A stretch of 29,825 nt of DNA from positions 1 to 29,825 of the forward strand of contig NZ_SUTK01000019.1 of the NCBI RefSeq assembly GCF_015062905.1. Reading direction: 5' to 3'. A program made the position numbers and the translations under genes. Source of the DNA: Methanobrevibacter thaueri. Lineage in GTDB: Archaea; Methanobacteriota; Methanobacteria; Methanobacteriales; Methanobacteriaceae. Under the pieces are notes generated by a model that did no database searches, was not told the DNA's origin, and was given only the letters and a program-made list of their open reading frames with translations. Within the stretch, counting starts at the first letter, position 1. Each line of letters opens with the position of its first letter. This document shows positions 15,401 to 23,188 of this stretch, piece by piece.

Positions 15401-16339
15401 TTAGATATTTAATTCTTCTTTTAACTCCCCAAGGGTAGTTACTTTTTCTGCATAAGCATTGTGTCTGTGGATACTTTCTTGATTTTCTTGACGTGCTGTA
15501 ATTAATGTATCATCTGGGAAATCACCATATTTTTTAACGATTTTTTCCATCATGTTTCTAACGCAATCTTCAACGAAAACAGGATTTCTGTGTGCGTTCA
15601 TTACTGTTGCGTTTTCATCAGGTCTTTTGAGTAATTCACATACTGGGGAACTCATTGATGTTTCAATGATTTCAATCAAATCTTCCGCTTTGACATATTT
15701 GTCTTCTGGAACTTCGATCAACAATGTTCCTACTCCTCTTTGATTATGTGAGGCGAAAGTGACTGTATCTAAAACCTTTTGAGTGGTTTCCTCATCTAAA
15801 AATTCTAATAGTTTTGTCTTGTCGGATTCTCTGACAGATTCCTGTGCACATGGACACACTGTCATTCCAATAAGTTCTGCGCCTATGCTTTTTCTAATAT
15901 CTACGTTACCATCTTTGTCTCTTAACCCAATGGCTTTAGCTTTTAGGTGTGCCATTTCCTGGGTTTTGTTCTTGGTAACAGGAGATTCTTTCATGAACAT
16001 AAAATCAGTTGTCATTGAGATTTCAACACGTTCTGCATATTCGTGTTTAGTCATCATTCTGTCAACTATTTTTGCACATAATGATTCAACGTCTACGGTA
16101 GAGTCTTTAGCTACATCTTCGAGGACTTCACTAATGGCTTCCGGGTTCCTGGACATGTGTACTCCTTTTTGGTCACTTGGTAAATCTACAAATGCATCAA
16201 AGGTAGGTACTAGTATTATAGGTCTTTTATTTGTTCTTTTAAGTTGTAATAATTTTTTAACTCCAGTTACACCCACTCTTGTTAGTTTTATAGGTATATT
16301 TGGAGTATCGTCCTGAGTATCGGGTAAGCAAACTGCCAA
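15401..16339 (-). CDS. mptA: GTP cyclohydrolase MptA (Fe(II)-dependent, methanopterin pathway)
   Basis: MptA opens GTP to 7,8-dihydroneopterin 2',3'-cyclic phosphate, the first step of tetrahydromethanopterin synthesis. The 312-aa protein belongs to the FolE2/GCYH-IB superfamily; it has the N-terminal DTPNIPIKLTRVGVTGVKK typical of archaeal MptA, DLPSDQKGVHMSRN (52-65), VCPCAQ (161-166) and SHNQRG (197-202), which hold candidate metal and substrate ligands. GAGGT 7 bases before ATG 16339 sets the start. It heads the operon mptA, DUF2120-like, cofG. A TATA box at about 16391-16402 on the minus strand is followed by AT-only palindromes near the start site. Confidence 0.93.
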   Translation of the reverse strand: MAVCLPDTQDDTPNIPIKLTRVGVTGVKKLLQLKRTNKRPIILVPTFDAFVDLPSDQKGVHMSRNPEAISEVLEDVAKDSTVDVESLCAKIVDRMMTKHEYAERVEISMTTDFMFMKESPVTKNKTQEMAHLKAKAIGLRDKDGNVDIRKSIGAELIGMTVCPCAQESVRESDKTKLLEFLDEETTQKVLDTVTFASHNQRGVGTLLIEVPEDKYVKAEDLIEIIETSMSSPVCELLKRPDENATVMNAHRNPVFVEDCVRNMMEKIVKKYGDFPDDTLITARQENQESIHRHNAYAEKVTTLGELKEELNI

Positions 16340-16352
16340 TTTAATAACCTCT

Positions 16353-16404
16353 ATTTAAATTAATTTAAATATTATAATATTTGTATTTCTTTTTATATAA
16401 ATAC
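16353..16404 (-). promoter_or_regulatory. mptA operon promoter with AT palindromes
   Basis: On the minus strand GTATTTATATAAAA (16391-16404) is a good TATA element. Downstream are two perfect palindromes, a 16-mer of the form AAATATTATAATATTT (16367-16382) at the likely start and an 18-mer built from two ATTTAAAT units (16353-16370) just before the ribosome site. In AT-rich DNA such palindromes arise by chance, so a regulatory role is tentative. Confidence 0.45.
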
Positions 16405-16490
16405 CTAATAAAATCAACATTGACACGGCAATATTTTTATAACTATGAAAAAAATTTTTTACAAAAATAGATAATAAGAAATAAATTAAA

Positions 16491-16512
16491 AAGTAGTTTG
16501 GTTAAACCACTT
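16491..16512 (-). terminator. Hairpin terminator after the Lrp gene
   Basis: A 9-bp stem with one G-U pair (16491-16499 with 16504-16512, loop of 4) lies 15 bases past the regulator stop. On the minus strand it is followed by a T-rich tract. On the plus strand the same hairpin has an even better T-run (to 16518), though no plus-strand gene ends here. Confidence 0.6.
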
Positions 16513-16526
16513 TTTTTTAAACAAAA

Positions 16527-17003
16527 TTATAAGATATTGGATGATCCCATATCTTCTTTAATAACATCAAGAACAGTTTGGGTATATGTTCTTTCTATAA
16601 TTGGGTCTTTCAATAATTCTTTAATAAATGCGTTCAATTCATTTGTGTTTCTGAATTTAGCAATTAAGAATGCGTCGTATTCTCCAGTAACATCATAGAT
16701 TCCAACAACATTTTTGTTAAAGAATGTTTTTTCTTCCCAATTTTTAAGTTTTCCACCTTTAACTCTTACTCCGATAATGGTGGTCAAAACGAAACCTAAT
16801 TTTTCGTGGTCAATAACTGGGGAGAATTTTTTAATCACGCCAGATTTAACCATTTTATCAATACGGTTGTGAACAGTTCCAACAGAAACATCTAAGCTAC
16901 GAGATATTTGTCTGTAAGAAGTTCTAACGTCCTCATTAATAATTTTTAAGATGTTAATATCAGTATCGTCAAGTTTTACTACATTATCTTTAGTTTTCAC
17001 CAT
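16527..17003 (-). CDS. Lrp/AsnC family transcriptional regulator
   Basis: This 158-aa DNA-binding protein has an N-terminal helix-turn-helix (LDDTDINILKIINEDVRTSY, then ISRSLDVSVGTVHNRIDKM, about residues 10-55) and a C-terminal RAM/AsnC ligand-binding domain (about 65-145) with GVRVKGGKL and the segment GIYDVTGEYDAFLIAKFRN. Such proteins form dimers and octamers, sense amino acids and often repress their own gene. Target and ligand are unknown. The frame extends to a TTG at 17009, but I use ATG 17003: GGGAG is then about 8 bases away, against 2 for the TTG. The gene stands alone, with its own terminator and a 233-bp AT-rich upstream region that may hold its operator. Confidence 0.9.
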   Translation of the reverse strand: MVKTKDNVVKLDDTDINILKIINEDVRTSYRQISRSLDVSVGTVHNRIDKMVKSGVIKKFSPVIDHEKLGFVLTTIIGVRVKGGKLKNWEEKTFFNKNVVGIYDVTGEYDAFLIAKFRNTNELNAFIKELLKDPIIERTYTQTVLDVIKEDMGSSNIL

Positions 17004-17009
17004 TTCCAA

Positions 17010-17242
17010 TCTCCCTATATAGTTTTTTTTATACTATTCGGTCAATTCGTAGATTAACCATATAATTTATAATACTGTTTTTATAATATATAAAACTTTG
17101 TCTATATTATCAATTATTTACTAATTTTTATTAAACAATAGTTATGAAGTAATTTTTTCTACACATGTTTTTTTTAAAATTTGATTGAATAAATAAGGCT
17201 ATTGGATTTTTTTATTATTCATTATATAATTTTAAAATTTAC
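17010..17242. other. AT-rich gap between trm1 and the Lrp gene
   Basis: I see no gene here. On the minus strand it holds the 3' end of the trm1 transcript and, near 17080-17095, a GTTTTATATATTAT-type TATA region for the Lrp gene. A short isolated run, CTACACATG (17159-17167), is followed by eight T. Confidence 0.4.
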
Positions 17243-18406
17243 CTAAATATCATTTAATTTAATCAGAATATTTTTAATATCTTCAATTCCAGCATCACTT
17301 TTAATGCCTATTGGGTTATAGTGGGTCCTTATGGCTTTGAACCCTTCCTTTTCAAGTTCATTTAAAATTAATTCAAATTTTGGTGCACTGATTTTTAGTG
17401 ATTTGCATATGCTGTGAACGTCATAAAATGTTGCTGGAGCATCACATTCCACAAGACATTTGTTCAATAGCTTCAATGCCTCTTTTTCACTGTTGATTTT
17501 CTTGTTGTCTGCTTCATCAATCATTTTTTGGATAAATTCGCCATCCTGAATTTTTCCCAGCCATAATGGTCCTGCATGAACTAACTTTTCACCGCAGATT
17601 GGGCAAACATCATCAATAGGGCTGGCCAGTCCGTTGCTGGTTTGCCTGTGCAGGCAGTGCTTACAATGGCTGATATACCCGATGTTTTTTAGGGATTCGT
17701 CAGTCCTTTTTGAACCTTTTTTGATTTCAAGGTATAATCTCATGTAGTGTTCAGTGCTGTGTGACATCTTCACTTCAATTAACTTGGCATATTTTGAAAG
17801 AGTGAGTGCAACAAAACCTGCCAATATCCTAATTCCTGTCTCATGGCAGTATTCGCTTTTATAAGGCTTTGAATTATATTTTCGGATGCAGGGTTCTTCA
17901 TATGTTCCGCACAATGCTGATGTGTCGGTTGCAGTAACGCACATCAGTGAGTTTCTACGGGCGCAATACCCTGCTGAGTCTAGAAACGGTGAGGGGGTAC
18001 CGAATGGATCTATATCGATGACATCGAATTCCCCACGTTTCATCCTCAGGAACATGCTGGCGTCATGCTGATACACATGAACATCATTCAAATTGTTCAG
18101 TTCAATGTTGTGTCTTTCATAATGATTCGCTGTTTCGCTTATGTCATTGATTGAAACTTCGCCAACACCATCAATTTCATTTTTATATCTCGTGCCTCTG
18201 ATTCCGCTTCCTCCAAACAAATCGCAGATGTTTATTTCACGGTCTTGATCTTTTTGAAATGTTTGGATTGCAAGAATGGATAAATCCCTGTTCATTTCCA
18301 TATGAGGGTTATAAAATACGGGTGCTGCTGATGAAACCTTTTCATATTCCGGAAATTCGATTTTTGTCAATCCTTCTTCAATACTTACTATTTTATATTC
18401 GTCCAT
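17243..18406 (-). CDS. trm1: tRNA (guanine(26)-N2)-dimethyltransferase
   Basis: Trm1 places one or two methyl groups on N2 of G26 in many tRNAs, using SAM. The 387-aa protein is normal for archaeal Trm1: FYNPHMEMNRDLSI near the N-terminus, SAM motif I CDLFGGSGIRGTRY (about 61-74), the catalytic motif DIDPFGTPSPFLDS (about 131-144) and a C-terminal zinc site formed by two CxxC pairs (CKHC and CPIC). A winged-helix-like C-terminal part follows. ATG 18406 has a GAGTGAG element about 5 bases upstream. It is transcribed divergently from the alpha/beta hydrolase and appears to be monocistronic. Confidence 0.95.
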   Translation of the reverse strand: MDEYKIVSIEEGLTKIEFPEYEKVSSAAPVFYNPHMEMNRDLSILAIQTFQKDQDREINICDLFGGSGIRGTRYKNEIDGVGEVSINDISETANHYERHNIELNNLNDVHVYQHDASMFLRMKRGEFDVIDIDPFGTPSPFLDSAGYCARRNSLMCVTATDTSALCGTYEEPCIRKYNSKPYKSEYCHETGIRILAGFVALTLSKYAKLIEVKMSHSTEHYMRLYLEIKKGSKRTDESLKNIGYISHCKHCLHRQTSNGLASPIDDVCPICGEKLVHAGPLWLGKIQDGEFIQKMIDEADNKKINSEKEALKLLNKCLVECDAPATFYDVHSICKSLKISAPKFELILNELEKEGFKAIRTHYNPIGIKSDAGIEDIKNILIKLNDI

Positions 18407-18643
18407 TACTTCTCACTCTTGATTTTTTCAATAACTAATATTTTAAATATTATTAGATTTAAATTTATTTCCTCTTTTAAATTTTTTGTTAAAACTGAGT
18501 CTTTCGATTGAAATATTCAACGGTGGCCACAGACAACTGCAATTTGAAATATATCTTTATATAAGGACCATATTTTATAAAATTCTTAATTTTATATACT
18601 TTGATAAATATAATTCATAATAATCAACACAAAAGGTATCAAA
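18407..18643. promoter_or_regulatory. Divergent intergenic region trm1 / alpha-beta hydrolase
   Basis: This stretch contains two TATA-like boxes for the plus-strand hydrolase (TTTATATAA at 18556-18564 and TTTTATATAC near 18590-18599; the second fits a leader of about 24 bases). Upstream of both is an unusually GC-rich patch, 18521-18540, with the perfect palindrome GTGGCCAC (18523-18530) and next to it TTGAA/TTCAA arms (18508-18520). AAGGT (18633-18637) precedes ATG 18644. No gene is seen. Confidence 0.5.
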
Positions 18644-19522
18644 ATGTCAAAAAGATCAAAAATTGTAGAAAAGATTTTGGAAAAAAATCATCGGGAATAT
18701 ATGGATGATGCCGATGCAGCTGACGAACATTTGAAGGAACGCTCCGCTGTAGAGGATGAAACCTACAAAATACCAAAAAAGGTATATCACACAAAAGTTG
18801 AAAGCAAGAATCTGTTCGGATGCCAGATGCTAACTTTCAACGATGTTGAAGATGCAGAGCGCATGGTAATATACATTCATGGAGGAGGATACGTTAACGA
18901 AATCAGACTGCCCCACATTTCCTTTTGCGACAGACTTGCAAAAAAAATCAACGCATGCGTATTCTCTCCGATATACCCTCTCGCTCCAAACCATACCTAT
19001 GAAGAAAGCTATGAAATTGTTGAAAAACTGTATAATCACCTATTGACAACAGAAAAACCCATTATAATCATGGGAGACTCAGCCGGAGGAGGATTTTCTG
19101 CAGCATTCTGCGAATATCTGGCAGTTAAGGATATGCCTCAGCCTGAAAACCTAATTCTGATATCACCATGGGTTGACATGTCAATGTCCGGAAACTATGA
19201 CGATGTTGAATATGACCCTATGCTTGGAATTGAGGGTGCTCGTGAAATAGGCAAAGCATGGGCCGGAGACCTGGACACTAAAGACTATAAGGTAAGTCCG
19301 CTATTTGGAGAAGTGGATAAGCTTCCTAAAACTACAGTATTTGTAGGGACTCATGAAATAATCTATCCTGACATTGTCGAATTTTACAACAAGCTGCATG
19401 ATAATGGCGTTGATGCCGAACTGATTGTCGGTGAGGAAATGAGCCACGTGTATCCTCTTTATCCGATGGTTCCCGAAGCAAAAGAGGCATTCAATCGGAT
19501 TGTTGAAATACTTCTAGATTAA
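18644..19522 (+). CDS. Alpha/beta hydrolase, hormone-sensitive-lipase type esterase
   Basis: This 292-aa serine hydrolase of the HSL/acetyl-esterase group has the oxyanion motif IHGGGY (78-83), the nucleophile elbow GDSAGG (144-149, Ser146) and His268 in MSHVYP. The acid is expected in GTHEIIYPD (235-243), where Glu238 stands at the usual Asp position; a nearby Asp (243) is another possibility. No signal peptide or membrane segment is seen, so it should act in the cytoplasm on small esters; the substrate is unknown. It stands alone between a divergent trm1 and its own hairpin terminator. Such enzymes are more common in bacteria, so gene transfer is possible, though I see no clear codon-usage break. 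Confidence 0.85.
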   Translation: MSKRSKIVEKILEKNHREYMDDADAADEHLKERSAVEDETYKIPKKVYHTKVESKNLFGCQMLTFNDVEDAERMVIYIHGGGYVNEIRLPHISFCDRLAKKINACVFSPIYPLAPNHTYEESYEIVEKLYNHLLTTEKPIIIMGDSAGGGFSAAFCEYLAVKDMPQPENLILISPWVDMSMSGNYDDVEYDPMLGIEGAREIGKAWAGDLDTKDYKVSPLFGEVDKLPKTTVFVGTHEIIYPDIVEFYNKLHDNGVDAELIVGEEMSHVYPLYPMVPEAKEAFNRIVEILLD

Positions 19523-19535
19523 TTTGAATTAGTAT

Positions 19536-19589
19536 GGAGATTTAATCATTAAATGTAGTCATAAATCTCCCTTTTAATTTTCTTTTTTT
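19536..19589 (+). terminator. Hairpin plus T-run terminator after the hydrolase
   Basis: GGAGATTTA (19536-19544) pairs perfectly with TAAATCTCC (19562-19570) across 17 bases, 13 bases past the hydrolase stop. It is followed by TTTTAATTTT and then T7 (19583-19589). The T-rich part overlaps the last codons of the small minus-strand gene. Confidence 0.65.
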
Positions 19590-19768
19590 CCAGATTGTGC
19601 CTTTTTCATCGAGTTCTGCTTTTCAATTAATTCGGAATGGGAATTGAAAAGATCACTCGTATTTTTTTTAACGGCTCTCTGATTAACCATCATGGTCCTG
19701 AGGAAGTGATTTTTCACAATATCTATTTCTTCAAGTAGCTCATTATTTGTGGTTAAACCTCTTTGCAT
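19574..19768 (-). CDS. Possible small protein, 64 aa, unknown function
   Basis: This short open frame encodes a polar, mostly helical-looking protein. An acidic first part (NELLEEIDIVKNHFLRTMM) is followed by a lysine- and asparagine-rich tail (KKAQSGKKEN); there are no cysteines and no membrane segment. I do not recognise it. A ribosome site is lacking before ATG 19768, but a minus-strand AAATATATATTG box (about 19793-19803) is centred near 29 bases upstream, which would give a leaderless mRNA. That placement, and its position in a gap that otherwise has no gene, are the arguments for it being real. It could also be chance coding. It is divergent from the DegT-type gene, with a palindrome between them. 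Confidence 0.45.
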   Translation of the reverse strand: MQRGLTTNNELLEEIDIVKNHFLRTMMVNQRAVKKNTSDLFNSHSELIEKQNSMKKAQSGKKEN

Positions 19769-19822
19769 GATAGATTAATATATCATAACACAATATATAT
19801 TTAATAGAGAGAGCATTTTTTG

Positions 19823-19842
19823 AGTAATAAACTTTTATTACT
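19823..19842. promoter_or_regulatory. 20-bp palindrome between divergent promoters
   Basis: AGTAATAAA (19823-19831) and TTTATTACT (19834-19842) are perfect 9-bp arms with a 2-base centre. The element lies about 20 bp upstream of TATA-like boxes on both sides, one for the small minus-strand gene (about 19793-19803) and one for the DegT-type gene (TTTAAATA at 19862-19869). It could be a shared operator. Confidence 0.5.
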
Positions 19843-19902
19843 TGAATGTGCACGTGATATTTTTAAATATTAGTATGATTATTTAATTTAAATGGTGATA
19901 TT

Positions 19903-21009
19903 GTGTCAGATATTAAAGTTCCTATTGCAAAACCGATAATCGGTGATGAAGAAATTGAAAATGTAGTTGAAGTATTGAAATCAGGAATGATTGCCCAAGG
20001 GCCAAAAGTAGCTGAATTCGAGCAAAAATTTGCTGAATGGGTTGGAGCAGAATATGGTATTGCTGTCAACTCAGGAACTGCTGCGTTGCATACTGCATTG
20101 CTTGCATGCGGCATCGGTCCGGGCGATGAAGTGATTACAACTCCATTCACATTCATTGCAAGCGGAAATTCAATTGTTTATACTGGCGCAAAACCTGTGT
20201 TTGCAGATATTGATTTGAAAACCTACACCTTAAATCCGGATGCGATTGAAGGGCTGATAACTGAAAATACAAAGGCAATCATGCCGGTTCAGTTATATGG
20301 TCAGTCTGCAGATATGGATAAGATTAATGAGATTGCTGAAAAGCATGGTCTGATTGTTATCGAGGATGCTGCTCAGGCTCATGGAGCAACTTTCAACGGT
20401 CAAAAAGTTGGAAGTATCGGAGATATGTCCTGCTTTAGTTTTTATCCAACAAAAAATATGACTACCTCCGAAGGAGGAATTATCACCACTGATGATGAAG
20501 ATTTAGCCGAAAATGCAAGAATTTTCAGGGCACATGGAGCATCAGTCAGATATCACCATGATGCAATAGGTTATAACTTTAGGATGACTGATATTTCCGC
20601 AGCCATAGGCCTTGCACAATTGGAAAAAATTGATGAATTCAACGATATTAGAATTGCCAATGCTGATTATTTGAATAAGGGTTTGGCTGATGTTGATGGA
20701 ATCATCACACCTTACTGTGCCGACGGATCAAAACATGTATATCACCAGTACACAATCAGGGTTGAAAAAGGAGACCGTGATGACTGGGTTGACTTAATCA
20801 ATGATTATGGTGTTGGAACAGGCATTCACTATCCGATTCCATTGTATAACCAGCCTATTTATAAGACATTAGGCTTTGAAGGGAATTGTCCAAATGCAGA
20901 ACTTGCAGCGGATAATGTTATTTCCCTACCTGTTCATCCATCATTAACAAAAGAAGATTTGGATATGGTAATTGAAGCTGTTAAAAAAGCTTCTGAAGAG
21001 TTAGATTAA
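19903..21009 (+). CDS. DegT/DnrJ/EryC1/StrS family PLP-dependent aminotransferase
   Basis: This 368-aa fold-type I aminotransferase transfers an amino group, usually from glutamate, to a keto-sugar nucleotide. Visible are NSGTAALHTAL (56-66), Asp155 in EDAAQAHG (pyridine-nitrogen partner) and the PLP lysine Lys184 in SFYPTKNM. Later parts (RAHGASVRYHHDAIGYNFRM, then HYPIPLYNQPIY) are also family-typical. The product might serve glycan or cell-surface synthesis, but there are no sugar genes nearby, so the substrate is open. GTG 19903 is the start; GGTGAT lies about 4 bases before it and the only close ATG (19892) is out of frame. It ends in a hairpin terminator that includes its stop codon. 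Confidence 0.9.
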   Translation: MSDIKVPIAKPIIGDEEIENVVEVLKSGMIAQGPKVAEFEQKFAEWVGAEYGIAVNSGTAALHTALLACGIGPGDEVITTPFTFIASGNSIVYTGAKPVFADIDLKTYTLNPDAIEGLITENTKAIMPVQLYGQSADMDKINEIAEKHGLIVIEDAAQAHGATFNGQKVGSIGDMSCFSFYPTKNMTTSEGGIITTDDEDLAENARIFRAHGASVRYHHDAIGYNFRMTDISAAIGLAQLEKIDEFNDIRIANADYLNKGLADVDGIITPYCADGSKHVYHQYTIRVEKGDRDDWVDLINDYGVGTGIHYPIPLYNQPIYKTLGFEGNCPNAELAADNVISLPVHPSLTKEDLDMVIEAVKKASEELD

Positions 21010-21035
21010 ACTCTAACTTTCATTCTTTTTTTTTT
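20997..21035 (+). terminator. Intrinsic-type terminator overlapping the DegT-gene stop
   Basis: AGTTAGA (20999-21005) pairs with TCTAACT (21012-21018) around a 6-base loop that contains most of the stop codon; two more outer pairs are possible. Ten T follow at 21026-21035. Confidence 0.75.
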
Positions 21036-21050
21036 AAATCAATTTCAACT

Positions 21051-21356
21051 TTATTTTAGCATTTCGTTTACAGTATCGACTTTGGCATCCAAAGTCCTGT
21101 TTTCCATGTCTCTTCTGTCATCCACTTTTATGACTGTATATACTCTGCCGATTCCAAGTTCGAAAATGGCTTCCTGGGCGGTGGCAATTGCAGAATATAA
21201 TTCTTCAAGGTTATCTGCTTCGATTTGTGTTCCCATTCCGGTCAGCTGGTAGTTTAAACCTGAATCCTTTATTGACTGGACTGCAGCGGTCACATAATCT
21301 TTACATTCAGTAGTTTCTGTTCCGACAGGTAATATTGCAAAATCACAAGTTATCAT
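21051..21356 (-). CDS. MTH1187/YkoF-like thiamine-binding family protein
   Basis: This 101-aa protein of the UPF0045/MTH1187 family is a small ferredoxin-like fold that forms tetramers; some relatives bind thiamine or hydroxymethylpyrimidine. The family pattern is seen in FAILPVGTETTECKDYVTAA, GLNYQLTGMGTQIEA and then the DDRRDM segment. The length is normal. AGGTG 6 bases before ATG 21356 fixes the start. No thiamine genes are nearby, so the ligand is not supported by context. It diverges from the TtuA-like gene with only 50 bp between the start codons and is convergent with the DegT-type gene. Confidence 0.88.
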   Translation of the reverse strand: MITCDFAILPVGTETTECKDYVTAAVQSIKDSGLNYQLTGMGTQIEADNLEELYSAIATAQEAIFELGIGRVYTVIKVDDRRDMENRTLDAKVDTVNEMLK

Positions 21357-21406
21357 TTTTTCACCTACTAAAATTATTTATTTATTGTTTAATAAAGTAA
21401 TTGGTG

Positions 21407-22282
21407 ATGGTGAAATTAGATAAGGATGAATTTAATGAAATGATTTTTACAAGAATCAATAACTTGATTCGTGATTATGAGCTAATCAAAGAAGGAGAGT
21501 TGATAGCCGTTGCATTGTCAGGCGGTAAGGACAGTGTATTGACTTTGCATGCATTGAAGAATTATCAGCAATTTCTGGATTTTGATTTGGTGGCAGTTAG
21601 TGTTGATGAAGGTATTGAAGGCTACAGGCAGCATGGAATCGACTCAGCTGTTCAAAACGCTCGTGACTTGGATGTTAAACTTGTTCAAAAGTCATTTAAA
21701 GAGGAAGAAGGCTTTGCCTTGGATGATATTTATTCTGATTTTAAAAGTGCATGCATTCCATGTGGTGTGTTCAGAAGAAACATTCTGAATAAGACAGCTT
21801 ATGAATTGGGTGCGGCCAAAATAGCTACTGGCCATAACTTAGATGATGAAATTCAATCATTTTTGATGAGCTTTGCCCGTGGAGACACAATCAAATTCTC
21901 TAAATTCGGCCCTGAACTTGATGTGATTCATCCTAAGCTCGTTCCAAGAATCAAGCCGCTGTGGAACACTCCTGAAAAGGAGGTTGGAATGTGGGCGGTA
22001 ATAAACAATATTGATATCCACCTTGATGAATGTCCTTATTCCCATCTGTCTTTGAGGGCAAAAATCAAGGAATTCCTGAATGTCAGCGAAGATCAATATC
22101 CTGGCGTAAAAAATAATGTGATGGAGTCTTTTAAACAGATTTTAATGTTTGAAAATGATATTACTCCAAGCCTTAATGAATGTGAAGTCTGTGGTGAGCC
22201 GACTTCATCAAATGTCTGTAAGGCCTGTGAGTTAAAAGATTTAATTTCTCAAAATCGCGAAAGCCATATAAATGATAAATAA
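21407..22282 (+). CDS. TtuA/NcsA-like tRNA 2-thiolation enzyme (TIGR00269 type)
   Basis: This 291-aa ATP-pyrophosphatase-fold enzyme adenylates and thiolates a tRNA uridine (position 34 or 54 depending on the subfamily). The PP-loop is ALSGGKDSV (about 36-44). Cys116 and Cys119 (CIPC) and Cys209 (DECPYSH) match the three cysteines that hold the [4Fe-4S] cluster in TtuA. A C-terminal zinc ribbon has Cys259, Cys262, Cys271 and Cys274. The N-terminal zinc finger usual in TtuA/NcsA is absent: the protein begins directly at the helix before the PP-loop domain. ATG 21407 is preferred over TTG 21401, and a TTATTTATTTATTG box about 26 bases upstream suggests a nearly leaderless mRNA. The 3' end overlaps the antiporter gene by 42 bases. 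Confidence 0.85.
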   Translation: MVKLDKDEFNEMIFTRINNLIRDYELIKEGELIAVALSGGKDSVLTLHALKNYQQFLDFDLVAVSVDEGIEGYRQHGIDSAVQNARDLDVKLVQKSFKEEEGFALDDIYSDFKSACIPCGVFRRNILNKTAYELGAAKIATGHNLDDEIQSFLMSFARGDTIKFSKFGPELDVIHPKLVPRIKPLWNTPEKEVGMWAVINNIDIHLDECPYSHLSLRAKIKEFLNVSEDQYPGVKNNVMESFKQILMFENDITPSLNECEVCGEPTSSNVCKACELKDLISQNRESHINDK

Positions 22283-23185
22283 AGTAACTAAGATGGCTCC
22301 CTCTTTTTTGTCATATTTGTCCTGTGTCTTACCGAATATGAAACATAATATGGTAACGAATAGCATGAACAGGATGTCAATTAGCATGCTTGAGTCCAGT
22401 GGTATTGCACTTATTGCGCTACTTGCACCAAGTACGAACAATATGTTAAAGATGTTTGAGCCTATCACATTACCTATGACCAGCTGATTTTCCCCTTTCT
22501 TTAAAGCGGTAAGTGAAGTCACAAGTTCAGGTAAAGAGGTACCTATTGCAACAATGGTTAAACCTACCAATGTTTCGCTCATTCCGAATGCGATTGCTAT
22601 TGCTGAAGCGCTGTCTACAACCAAATCTCCACCGATTATGATTCCCGCAAGTCCCACAAGTATGAAAATAATGCTATATGGAAGGCTGTATTTCGGTTTT
22701 TCGACTTCGTTTGCGCCTCCGGACTTTTTAGTGTCATAAACAAGATATGCAATGTATGCAATCATGATGACAAGTAAAATTATTCCTTCGATGTTTGTTA
22801 TGTCCCATCCTATTATTATGAAAACCGCCCATAATATGGTAATTCCCACAAGGAATGGCAAATCTTTTTCAAGGACCTGTTTTTCCATAAGTAACTCACT
22901 TAGAAGTGCCGCAATACCAATGACCATCAGCATGTTGAACAGGTTACTTCCAACAACGTTACTTACAGCCATTGCGTTGCTTCCGTTAAGTGATGAAGTA
23001 ATGGAAACGGCAGCTTCAGGAGCACTGGTTCCCAATGCCACAATTGTCAGACCAACAATGATTGTAGGTATTTTTAAAAGGGAAGCGATGCTGCTGGCTC
23101 CATCAACAAAAAAGTCAGATCCTTTAATCAAAAATACAAATCCTACAATTAATAAAACAACTTGGATTATTATTGATGTGTCCAT
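22241..23185 (-). CDS. Calcium/sodium antiporter, CaCA family (YrbG-like)
   Basis: This 314-aa membrane protein has about ten hydrophobic helices and the two inverted alpha-repeats of cation/Ca2+ exchangers. Repeat 1 contains VGLTIVALGTSAPEAAVSIT (about 44-63) with GSNLFNML. Repeat 2 contains VGLTIVAIGTSLPELVTSLT with GSNIFNILF. The acidic residues in GTSAPE and GTSLPE are the ion ligands. It would export Ca2+, or a related cation, using the Na+ gradient. GAGGAG before ATG 23185 lies inside the end of the HlyC/CorC gene, 3 bases away, so the two are translationally linked. The tail overlaps the TtuA-like gene. Confidence 0.93.
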   Translation of the reverse strand: MDTSIIIQVVLLIVGFVFLIKGSDFFVDGASSIASLLKIPTIIVGLTIVALGTSAPEAAVSITSSLNGSNAMAVSNVVGSNLFNMLMVIGIAALLSELLMEKQVLEKDLPFLVGITILWAVFIIIGWDITNIEGIILLVIMIAYIAYLVYDTKKSGGANEVEKPKYSLPYSIIFILVGLAGIIIGGDLVVDSASAIAIAFGMSETLVGLTIVAIGTSLPELVTSLTALKKGENQLVIGNVIGSNIFNILFVLGASSAISAIPLDSSMLIDILFMLFVTILCFIFGKTQDKYDKKEGAILVTLFIIYMAFAILRN

Positions 23186-23188
23186 TTT

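Noticed and set aside
15783..16316. 177-codon open frame opposite mptA
   Set aside because: Antisense to a well-supported gene and rich in serine, as expected for the mirror of such coding DNA.
17004..17009. TTG at 17009 as the start of the Lrp-type gene
   Set aside because: It leaves only about 2 bases to the GGGAG element; the ATG at 17003 has normal spacing.
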